Positions 6,061 to 13,037 of a stretch of DNA of 13,037 bases are shown here, piece by piece. The stretch comes from Bacteroidetes bacterium QS_8_68_15 (lineage in GTDB: Bacteria; Bacteroidota; Rhodothermia; Rhodothermales; Salinibacteraceae). Where the stretch lies: positions 1 to 13,037 of the forward strand of contig PXTR01000046.1 of the NCBI GenBank assembly GCA_003023245.1. The letters run 5' to 3'. Position 1 is the first letter of the stretch. Each line of letters opens with the position of its first letter. The notes below the pieces were generated by a model. It made no database searches and was not told the DNA's origin. It saw only the letters and a program-made list of their open reading frames with translations. The position numbers and the translations under genes were made by a program.

Positions 6061-9000
6061 GTGGCCTCGTCGCCCTCCGACCGGCCCGACCGCGACGCGC
6101 CCGCCCCCGACGACGGCGGCGGCGGCGAAGGAGATGGTGTGGACGTCCCACGCGAGGAGCGTTCCGGCAGCGCGGACGGGGCGTGGCGCGGGGCCCGACG
6201 GCTCGCCTACGGCGTCGGCGGGTTGCTGCTGACGGTCGTGCTGCTCGTCACCGTCGGGCTGCTGCTGGTGCAGACGGAGTGGGGCTCGGGCGTGGCCAAA
6301 GACCTCTTGCTCGCGCAGGTCAACCCCATCGGGGAGGCGCAGCTTCAGATCGACGACATCGACGGTAACTGGGTTTCCAACCTCCGCCTCGAAGGCGTGC
6401 GCCTCGTGCGGCCCCCCACGCCCTCCGACGAGGTGCCCGCCGCCGCGAGCACCGCCCCGCGCCCCGCCCCCGACTCGATCCGCATGATGCAGATCGACTC
6501 GCTCCAGACCGACTTCCGCCTGCTCGGACTTCTCGACAACCGCCTTCATCTCGACGGCGTGCAGGTCTGGCGCCCCGACGTGCGCATGGCCCAGCAGGCC
6601 GATGGCTCGTGGGACCTCGTGCAGCCCTTCGAGAGCGATACCGCCGCCACCACCGAGAGCGCCTGGTCCGTCCGTCTCGACAGCGTGGAGGTGAACCGCG
6701 GCCGGCTCGACGCGGCCTTCCACACCGAACGCGGGGCCGACTCGACCCTGCGCGTGCGCGACTTCGAATTCTTCGCCCGCGACATGGACTTCGGCCCCGA
6801 CAGCACACACCTCGACGTGCGCAATCTCTCGGCGCGCTTTGCGCCGCCGGGGCAGACGCTCGAACGCCGCCTCGCCGCCGGCGGCACGCTCGACGAGCAA
6901 AAGCTGACCCTCGACCGGCTCGACCTGAACTCGCCGTACAGCAACGTCAGCGGCAAGGGCACGCTCCTCTTGCCCGGCGCAGAAGGCGGGCCGGTGGAGG
7001 AGATCGACTTCCAGCTCGACGCCGACCCGCTGAGCTTCCGCGACCTGGCCGGCGTTGTCCCCAGCATCGACGCGGAGAAAAGCGTGCGCCTCGACCTGCG
7101 CGCCGAAGGCACCAGCCGGCGCCTCCAGACGACCTTCGAGGCCGCGTTTTCCGACGGCGCGACCGCCAACGTGAGCGGCACCGTCGCCACCGACGGGCGC
7201 CTCCGGCAGTTCGATCCCGGCTTCTTCACGCCCGGCCCCGCGCAAGGACGCATCAACGGCGACTTCGACGCCGACCTCAGCGGCACCTCCGCCGAAGCGC
7301 TCGAAGGCACCCTCAGCGCGGACGTCTTCGACACGCGCCTCGGCGAGTACCTGCTCGACCGCACGACCGTCGACGCGCGTTTTCCCGGTGACGGCTCGAT
7401 TGCACTCGACGCACAGGGCGGGCTGCGCGGGGCCACCTTCGCCGCCGACGGCACGCTCCGCCCCTTCGACGACCCGATCAGCTACGACCTCGGCGGGCGC
7501 TTTCGGAATGTCGATCTCGGGCGCTTCACGGGCAATCCGCAGCAGTCGAGCGACCTCGATGGCCAACTCACCGTCGAGGGCCGCGGCGCGAGCCTCGCCG
7601 ACGCCCACCTCACCGCGCAGCTGGCGCTCGGCGGTTCCCGCCTGAATCAGTTTTCGATTAACGAAGGCAACGCCACGGCCCGCCTCGCCGACGGCACGCT
7701 GAACCTGCGCTCGCGCCTGCGCTCCCCGCAGGGCCACGCCGACGTCTCCGGCGCCGTGCGCCTCACCGCCGACCCGCTGGCCTACGACCTCAGCGGCACC
7801 GTCCAGAACCTCGACCTGGCGCGCTTTACCGGCAACTCCGCGCAGTCGAGCAACCTCAACGGCCAACTCAGCGTAGACGGCGCCGGCACCGATCCCACTA
7901 CGGCCACCCTCGACGCCCAGATTGCGCTCGGCAGCTCGCGCATCAATCGCTTTCAGCTCAACGAAGGGCGCTTCTCGGTGAATCTGGACGGCGGCACGAT
8001 GGGCCTCGACGCCCGCGTGCGCTCCCCGCAGGGCACCGTCGACGCCGCAGGGAGCGTCTTCTTCCGCGAAGACCCGCTGCGCTACCGCGTCACCGAAGGG
8101 CGCGTCCGAAACCTCGACGTGGCCGCTCTCGCCGGCGACACGACGCGTTCCTCGCTGACCGGCACCTTCCGCCTCACCGGCCGCGGCACGAACCCGCAGG
8201 GCGACCTGCGCCTCGACGTGGCGGGCCTCCAGCTGGAGAACTCCTACTACGGCCCCTACGTCATCAACTCGACCAACCTCGACGCGCGGCTCGTCGGCGG
8301 GCGCCTCGACCTCGACGGGCAGGCCGACCTGGAGGGCGGGCGCTTCGACCTCTCCGGCGCGACGATCTACCCGTTCGGACCGACGCCCTCGTTCAGCGTG
8401 GAAAGCGCCTCGTTTGCGAACGTGGACATCGGGAAAATTGGGCAGTACCGTGCGGGCGGCGATGCGCAGCAAAGCAGCGACCTCAGCGGCAGCGTTTCGC
8501 TGGAGGGAGACGGCTTCGACCCACAGACGATGTATCTCGACGGCGCCGCGCGCCTCTCGGATTCGCGCCTGAACCGACAGGAAATTAACAGCGCGGCGGT
8601 CGAGTTCACCCTGCAAGACGGCCGCCTCGCCTACGACGGCACGCTCGACGTGCCTGAAGGCCAGACGACCATCGCCGGCACGGCGCGTCCCTTTTCCGAA
8701 AATCCGACGTTCCAAATCGAAGAAGGCAGTACCTTTCGCGGCGTCAATGTGGGCGCGCTGGCGGGGATCGAGGGACTGGAGACGAACCTTCGGGGCGAAA
8801 TATTGGTGCTGGAGGGCACGGGCTTCTCGCTCGACGAACTGCGCGGGCGCGCTCGGGTCGACCTCAGCGGCTCGACGATCAACGACGCGACTGTCGAGAG
8901 CGGCGTGCTGGACCTCGACTCGGAGGACGGGCGAACGAATCTGACGGCCACCCTCGAATTCGCCGACGGCGGCTCCGCGGATCTCGACGTGGAAATCGAC

Positions 9001-11832
9001 CGCACGGGGCGGCTTTCCTACCGCGCCGCCGGCAGCGTGGACCGCCTCGACCTGGGACGCCTCGTCGGCGAGCCGGAGCAGAGCGGGCAGCTCACGCTCA
9101 GCCTCGACGTGGAGGGCGAAGGCACGGACCCGCGCACGGCCACCTCGCGCGGGCGCATCACGTTGACGCGCGGGCGCTTCGACGAGATCGAGGCGCGGCG
9201 CCTGCTTCTGGACTACACACTCGACGACGGGCTGCTGGCGGTCGACACGCTCGCGCTGCGCTCCAACGTCGCTGACGCGACCGGCGGCGGCACGCTCGCG
9301 CTCTACGACCCCGACGGCCCGCCGCGCTACGCCACCGACTTTCACCTCGCCGCCAACGTCGACAGCCTCGCCCCGGTCCGCCCGTACTTCTCGGACAGCC
9401 TCCGCGCCGTGGCCGTCGGCGACAATCAGTTCGACGCCCGCCTCACCGCCGCGCCCGGCGGCCCGCTGCGCCTCGAATCGGACGTGGACGCGACCGGGCT
9501 GGTTTACAACGAACTGCGCCTCTCGAACTTTGACGGGGCGGTGAGCGCCACGACGGCCGTCCGGCGCGACTCGACCGGGGCGAGCGGCGTGCTGGCCGTC
9601 CTGCGCGAGGTCAGCAGCCGCGACCCCTTCGACGCGCTCGCCAATGCACAGGTGCGCGGCGAAGCCGGCTACTTCGAAAGCGGCTCTTTCTCCACCCGCC
9701 AGGCCGCAGTCGACGTCATCTACGATGGGGAGCAGGTCGACCTCGAAGGGCGCCTGAAGGTCGATTCACGGCGCGACATCGAGCTCGCCGGCGTCCTGGA
9801 CCCGCGCCCGGGCCGCCGGCGCCTCCAGTTCGACACGCTGAACGTGCGCTTCGGCGAAGATCGCTGGAAGCTCCTCCAGGACGCCCAGGTCACCTACGGC
9901 CAGCAGTACCGCGTCTCGAACCTCCTGCTCTACACCGACGACGGCCAGCAGATCGCCGCCGACGGCGTGATCGACTTCGACGGGCGGCAGAGCTTCATCG
10001 TGAGCATCGAAGCCTTTCGCCTCGGCGCGGTGGCGGACCTGTTCGGATTCCCCCAACTCGACGGCGTCGTCGGTGGCACGCTTACGCTCAGCGGCCCAGC
10101 CGCGGGGCCGGAGCTGTCCGGCACGCTCGACGCCTCACTGGAGGTCGACGACCGGCGCGCCGGCGACATCCAGCTCGCGCTCGACTACGCCAACGAGCGC
10201 CTCGGCATCGACGCGACGTTGACGAACGACGACGAAAGCGCGCTCACCGCCGAGGGCTACCTGCCACTGGACCTGCGCCTCTCCCGCCCCGACTCCGGCG
10301 TGCTCGCCGCCGGCCCGTCGGATGCCGACACGCTCGCCGCCGCCGCGCCCGACGATACGGTCGCCATCGGGGAGAAAGGCTCGCCGGTCGACATCGTGGA
10401 CGTACGCCTCGACACGCTCACCGCCGGCGACATGGCCCTGTCGGCGCAGGCGGATTCCTTTTCGGTGGCGTGGTTTCGCCCCTTCCTCGACCCCGAGCAG
10501 GTCGACGACCTCAGCGGGTACATCACCACGCCCGAAGACGTCGAGATTCGCGGCACGCCCAGCGCCCCGCTCGTGACGGGCCTCGTCACGCTTACCGACG
10601 GCGCCTTCGAGGCGCCGGCCCTCGGCACGCCCTACCGCGACATCCGCGCGCGCCTCCGCTTCACCGACGACCGCTTGCAGATCGAAGAAGCGCGTATCAA
10701 GAGCGGGGACGGGCGCCTCACCGCTCGCGGCGGCGTCGATCTCGAAGCGCTGACGCTCGGCCAGCTTGACGTGACGCTCGAGGCCAGCCAGTTCCGCTTC
10801 ATCGCCACCGACGACTACCGGGCCACCGCTAACGCCGACCTTCAGCTCACGGGCACGACCGCCGCCCCGGTGCTGCGCGGCGACGTGGACGTGCGCAGCG
10901 CCGACCTCTTCCTGGATGCCTTCCGCTCCGGCGGAGGCGAGTACGCGCAGGCCGACCTGACCGAGGGGGACCTGCGCGACCTGCGCGAGAACTTCGGCGT
11001 GCGCGTCACCGCCGGCGACACGACGCAGCCGCAGGCGTATCAGCAGCTGGCCATTCCGCAGCTCGACGTTCAGATCCTGCGCGATACGTGGCTGCGCTCC
11101 GCCGCCAACCCCGAACTGGACGTGCAGCTCGAAGGCGACCTCGACCTCGAGAAAGCCGCCGGGCAAAACCTCCAGCTCTTCGGCTCCATCCAGGTGGTGC
11201 CCGAACGCAGCCGCCTGGTGCAGTTCGGCAGGCGCTTCAGCATCGAAAACGGCCTCATCACCTTCAACGGCGCGCCGGGCAATCCGTCGCTCGACTTCGA
11301 GGCGCAGTACAGCGTGGAGGCCTACCGCTCGCGCGGCAGCGAGGTGACGATTACCCTCAGCATGCGCGGGCGGCCCGGCGAGTTAAATTTCGAGCTGGGG
11401 TCGAACCCCTCGATGGCAATGACCGACATTCTCTCTTACATCGCCACCGGGCAGCCCGCCAGCGCCAGCTTCGTGGGCGGCGGGGGCGGCGGGGCCGAAG
11501 GGTTGGCCACCGGGGTGGCGCTCGGCCAGATCACCGGTCTCGTCGAGGGGCTCGCCGGCGAGCAAGGCTTCGGGCTCGACATCATCGAGGTCGAGCAAGA
11601 TCCGCAGCGCGGCACCGTCCTGACCGGCGGGGAGTACATCTACGTCGGCGCGCTCGGGAACCCGCTCTTCGTGGCCGTCAGCCAGCCGCTCACGGGCTCG
11701 GGCGCCAGCGGCGGCGACGTGGGCCCCCAGACGGAGGTGACGCTCGAGTACGAGGTCATCGACGGCTTTCGGGTGCGCCTGCTGCGCCGCCGGACCATCC
11801 GCCTGAACCTGCGCTACGAGTACGCTTATTAA
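6061..11832 (+). CDS. tamB: TamB, inner-membrane-anchored AsmA-like translocation/assembly module protein
   Basis: 1923 residues (E. coli TamB is about 1259). TamB is anchored in the inner membrane, crosses the periplasm as a long beta-taco groove, and works with a TamA-type barrel; the family is implicated in outer-membrane protein assembly and phospholipid transport. A cytoplasmic Asp/Gly-rich N-terminus is followed by one membrane segment (about 48-70) and a very acidic beta-rich body with about 100-residue repeat modules (379-1085). The C-terminal DUF490/TamB domain is clear: ERSRLVQFGRRFSIENGLIT, the GNPSLDFEA strand, SMAMTDILSYIATGQPASASF-type stretch near 1785-1804, a glycine-rich loop (1806 onward) and the terminal strand TIRLNLRYEYAY. 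GTG at 6061 is the first possible start after an in-frame TGA; GTG at 6139 is an alternative that keeps the anchor. The gene follows the tamA-like gene by 81 bp, the usual order. Confidence 0.95.
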   Translation: MASSPSDRPDRDAPAPDDGGGGEGDGVDVPREERSGSADGAWRGARRLAYGVGGLLLTVVLLVTVGLLLVQTEWGSGVAKDLLLAQVNPIGEAQLQIDDIDGNWVSNLRLEGVRLVRPPTPSDEVPAAASTAPRPAPDSIRMMQIDSLQTDFRLLGLLDNRLHLDGVQVWRPDVRMAQQADGSWDLVQPFESDTAATTESAWSVRLDSVEVNRGRLDAAFHTERGADSTLRVRDFEFFARDMDFGPDSTHLDVRNLSARFAPPGQTLERRLAAGGTLDEQKLTLDRLDLNSPYSNVSGKGTLLLPGAEGGPVEEIDFQLDADPLSFRDLAGVVPSIDAEKSVRLDLRAEGTSRRLQTTFEAAFSDGATANVSGTVATDGRLRQFDPGFFTPGPAQGRINGDFDADLSGTSAEALEGTLSADVFDTRLGEYLLDRTTVDARFPGDGSIALDAQGGLRGATFAADGTLRPFDDPISYDLGGRFRNVDLGRFTGNPQQSSDLDGQLTVEGRGASLADAHLTAQLALGGSRLNQFSINEGNATARLADGTLNLRSRLRSPQGHADVSGAVRLTADPLAYDLSGTVQNLDLARFTGNSAQSSNLNGQLSVDGAGTDPTTATLDAQIALGSSRINRFQLNEGRFSVNLDGGTMGLDARVRSPQGTVDAAGSVFFREDPLRYRVTEGRVRNLDVAALAGDTTRSSLTGTFRLTGRGTNPQGDLRLDVAGLQLENSYYGPYVINSTNLDARLVGGRLDLDGQADLEGGRFDLSGATIYPFGPTPSFSVESASFANVDIGKIGQYRAGGDAQQSSDLSGSVSLEGDGFDPQTMYLDGAARLSDSRLNRQEINSAAVEFTLQDGRLAYDGTLDVPEGQTTIAGTARPFSENPTFQIEEGSTFRGVNVGALAGIEGLETNLRGEILVLEGTGFSLDELRGRARVDLSGSTINDATVESGVLDLDSEDGRTNLTATLEFADGGSADLDVEIDRTGRLSYRAAGSVDRLDLGRLVGEPEQSGQLTLSLDVEGEGTDPRTATSRGRITLTRGRFDEIEARRLLLDYTLDDGLLAVDTLALRSNVADATGGGTLALYDPDGPPRYATDFHLAANVDSLAPVRPYFSDSLRAVAVGDNQFDARLTAAPGGPLRLESDVDATGLVYNELRLSNFDGAVSATTAVRRDSTGASGVLAVLREVSSRDPFDALANAQVRGEAGYFESGSFSTRQAAVDVIYDGEQVDLEGRLKVDSRRDIELAGVLDPRPGRRRLQFDTLNVRFGEDRWKLLQDAQVTYGQQYRVSNLLLYTDDGQQIAADGVIDFDGRQSFIVSIEAFRLGAVADLFGFPQLDGVVGGTLTLSGPAAGPELSGTLDASLEVDDRRAGDIQLALDYANERLGIDATLTNDDESALTAEGYLPLDLRLSRPDSGVLAAGPSDADTLAAAAPDDTVAIGEKGSPVDIVDVRLDTLTAGDMALSAQADSFSVAWFRPFLDPEQVDDLSGYITTPEDVEIRGTPSAPLVTGLVTLTDGAFEAPALGTPYRDIRARLRFTDDRLQIEEARIKSGDGRLTARGGVDLEALTLGQLDVTLEASQFRFIATDDYRATANADLQLTGTTAAPVLRGDVDVRSADLFLDAFRSGGGEYAQADLTEGDLRDLRENFGVRVTAGDTTQPQAYQQLAIPQLDVQILRDTWLRSAANPELDVQLEGDLDLEKAAGQNLQLFGSIQVVPERSRLVQFGRRFSIENGLITFNGAPGNPSLDFEAQYSVEAYRSRGSEVTITLSMRGRPGELNFELGSNPSMAMTDILSYIATGQPASASFVGGGGGGAEGLATGVALGQITGLVEGLAGEQGFGLDIIEVEQDPQRGTVLTGGEYIYVGALGNPLFVAVSQPLTGSGASGGDVGPQTEVTLEYEVIDGFRVRLLRRRTIRLNLRYEYAY
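7195..9315 (+). repeat. Ladder of about 100-residue repeat modules within tamB
   Basis: Module starts can be set at residues 379, 471, 571, 671, 775, 881 and 983, ending near 1085. Two spacings in a row are exactly 100 residues (300 bp). The shared pattern starts with DP-x-x-Y-D-L, then N-L/V-D-L-x-R-F-x-G-N, QSS-x-L-x-G-x-L-x-V, a SR-L/I-N-x-F patch and a SPQG turn. The second and third modules (7471-7770, 7771-8070) are also clearly alike at DNA level. Later modules are more diverged and vary between 102 and 106 residues. Confidence 0.85.
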
Positions 11833-12041
11833 GGAGGGTGGGCGCGGGGGTTGGGGCGTCTTCGGCGTATCGAGCACTTGCGAACGTCGCGACTATTGCA
11901 GCGGCGCTTTCGCATTCCGAGGACAAATTCCGAGGACAAATTGACATTTCCCGTCCGTGGCCTGATGCCGCGTTGAGGCCCAACCGCATAACACTTGCGG
12001 GCTGAAACCCTCCTCCCCTCTCGCCCTCCTGCCCCCGAACG
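11833..12041. other. Intergenic region between tamB and mlaE
   Basis: 209 bp with no gene. It contains the 13-bp tandem duplication (11914-11942) and a directly following TTGACA (11941-11946), but no -10 box at suitable spacing. The 40 bases before the mlaE ATG are pyrimidine-rich and lack a Shine-Dalgarno. I see no convincing terminator, so read-through from tamB is possible. Confidence 0.6.
11914..11942. repeat. 13-bp tandem duplication upstream of mlaE
   Basis: ATTCCGAGGACAA occurs at 11914-11926 and again without change at 11927-11939, followed by ATT as the start of a third copy. It lies about 100 bp before the mlaE start and abuts TTGACA. It may be a replication-slippage product or a repeated binding site. 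Confidence 0.85.
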
Positions 12042-12845
12042 ATGCGTTTCACCAACCTCTTGCCCGGCCGGGGAAGTGCGCTCGCCAACATGGTGGAGCG
12101 CACCGGCGAGCTGGCGTCCTTCATCGGTCAGTTCTTCGGGCAGTTCTGGAAGCCGCCCTACGAGCTGAAGGAGACGCTCAACCAGATGGACGAGGTCGGC
12201 GCGCGCAGCTTCCTTCTGGTGAGCGTCACCGGCCTGGCCATCGGCATCGTCATGGCGATGCAGAGCCGCGGCACCCTGGCGGCCTTCGGCGCCGAGGCGT
12301 ACCTGCCGAACATGCTGACGCTGACGGTCGTCAAAGAAATCGGGCCGGTGTTTACCTCGCTGGTCCTGGCCGGGCGCCTCGGGGCGGGCATCGGCGCGCA
12401 AATCGGCTCGATGCGCGTGACCGAGCAGATCGACGCGCTGGAGGTGGCGGCGCTCAAGCCCTTTCACTACCTCGTGGTCACGCGCGTGGTAGCCTGCGTG
12501 ATCGTCTTTCCGATTCTCACCGTCTGGGCCGACGCCATTGCGCTGCTGGGCGGCTACTTCGAGTCCGTCATCGCCACCGGGATGGACTACCGCGTGTTCT
12601 TCACGAACGCCTTTTCGAATATTCGCTTCGCGGATCTGTTTATGGACACGATGAAAACGAGCATCTTCGGCTTCATCGTCGCGATAGTAAGCTGCTACCT
12701 CGGCTACAACGTGCGCGGGGGCACTCGCGAGGTCGGGCAGGCGGCGATGCGCGCGGTGGTCGTGTCCTCCCTTCTGATCCTGCTGGCCGACGTGATCGTG
12801 GTGCGCGTCTCGCTGATGCTCTTCGGCGGCGTGGGCGGCAATTGA
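12042..12845 (+). CDS. mlaE: MlaE-family lipid ABC transporter permease
   Basis: 267 residues, the usual length. MlaE-family permeases form the membrane dimer of MCE-type ABC transporters, which move phospholipids between inner membrane and periplasmic MCE proteins, with MlaF-type ATPases on the cytoplasmic side. An N-terminal interfacial helix (about 20-48) precedes membrane segments at about 56-75, 145-172, 207-227 and 235-260. The family signature is complete: KEIGPVFTSLVLAGRLGAG (98-116), then AQIGSMRVTEQIDALEV (119-135), the coupling region that contacts the ATPase. No mlaF or mlaD gene follows within the remaining 192 bp, so the ATPase and MCE partners lie further on or elsewhere. In a few lineages these permeases are paired with other substrates, so the exact cargo is open. 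ATG at 12042 is preferred; no Shine-Dalgarno is visible. Confidence 0.95.
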   Translation: MRFTNLLPGRGSALANMVERTGELASFIGQFFGQFWKPPYELKETLNQMDEVGARSFLLVSVTGLAIGIVMAMQSRGTLAAFGAEAYLPNMLTLTVVKEIGPVFTSLVLAGRLGAGIGAQIGSMRVTEQIDALEVAALKPFHYLVVTRVVACVIVFPILTVWADAIALLGGYFESVIATGMDYRVFFTNAFSNIRFADLFMDTMKTSIFGFIVAIVSCYLGYNVRGGTREVGQAAMRAVVVSSLLILLADVIVVRVSLMLFGGVGGN

Positions 12846-13037
12846 CCTCTGGTTTCTCGGGGTTCGGCCTGTTGGTTCTTGAGTTCGTTTCGGCGCGGCG
12901 GCCCTCAACCCTTCTCCCCACTCCACCTTCCAACCATCTAATACCATTTGCTACGGATCATTGTGCACTTTTTGGTCGCACCGCAACGCTGAAATACGAC
13001 CGTAGAGACGCCTCGCGTATCTGTTTAGCGCAAGACT
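12846..13037. other. Right-edge non-coding stretch
   Basis: 192 bp after mlaE with no supported gene. Composition shifts towards A/T from about 12930. Near the end, GTAGAGACGC (13002-13011) followed by GCGT and TCT looks like one half of a palindrome related in style to that at 5999-6026, but the second arm is degenerate. No clear terminator is seen after mlaE. Confidence 0.5.

Noticed and set aside
4399..9345. Open frame of 1648 codons on the minus strand, opposite the tamA-like gene and tamB
   Set aside because: It is the expected shadow of GC-rich genes with strong third-position bias. Its translation is Val/Ala/Glu/Gly/Arg-rich without recognisable domains, and it crosses from one real gene into the next.
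11941..11946. TTGACA as a promoter of mlaE
   Set aside because: No -10-like sequence lies 16-18 bases downstream; the closest AT-rich hexamer (CATAAC near 11988) is about 40 bases away.
13002..13022. Second copy of the 5999-6026 palindrome at the right edge
   Set aside because: Only the left arm (GTAGAGACGC) is convincing. The right side needs bulges and pairs poorly, so it may be a degenerate relative but cannot be called a copy.

Overview
The window is GC-rich, coding-dense bacterial chromosome from a Gram-negative (two-membrane) organism. It encodes an Omp85 barrel, a TamB protein and an MlaE permease, all of which only make sense with an outer membrane. Four of the five complete genes start with no clear Shine-Dalgarno sequence, and the tamA-like/tamB pairing, long TamB and high GC would fit a member of the Bacteroidota/Rhodothermota group such as Rhodothermia. 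That taxonomic placement is inference; no rRNA or other marker is present.

Layout: the 5' end of an Lrp/AsnC-type regulator gene (minus strand, cut by the left edge) is followed by an AT-rich divergent intergenic region of about 480 bp. This region holds two look-alike candidate promoters, a perfect 17-bp palindrome and a recurring CTGAAAT motif. Then, all on the plus strand, come clpX (674-2065), a YihY/BrkB-family membrane protein (2200-3315), a TamA-like Omp85 protein (3418-5979), tamB (6061-11832) and mlaE (12042-12845). The last 192 bp hold no gene I can support.

How the genes work together: ClpX is the AAA+ unfoldase of the ClpXP protease and is probably a neighbour rather than a partner. 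The following four genes are envelope genes. TamA-like and TamB together form a translocation/assembly module spanning inner to outer membrane; TamB-family (AsmA-like) proteins are now widely viewed as bridges for phospholipid transport. MlaE is the permease of an MCE-type lipid ABC transporter. The stretch 2200-12845 therefore reads as an envelope-biogenesis and lipid-trafficking neighbourhood, possibly one or more transcription units (gaps of 102, 81 and 209 bp).

The most interesting non-coding structure lies between genes. An 18-bp tandem array starts directly after the yihY stop, and it keeps the yihY and tamA-like frames in register with only one TGA between them. A 28-bp near-perfect palindrome lies between the tamA-like gene and tamB. 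A 13-bp tandem duplication lies before mlaE. Within tamB there is a ladder of about 100-residue repeat modules. I see no CRISPR, tRNA, rRNA, insertion sequence or clearly novel defence-type system.
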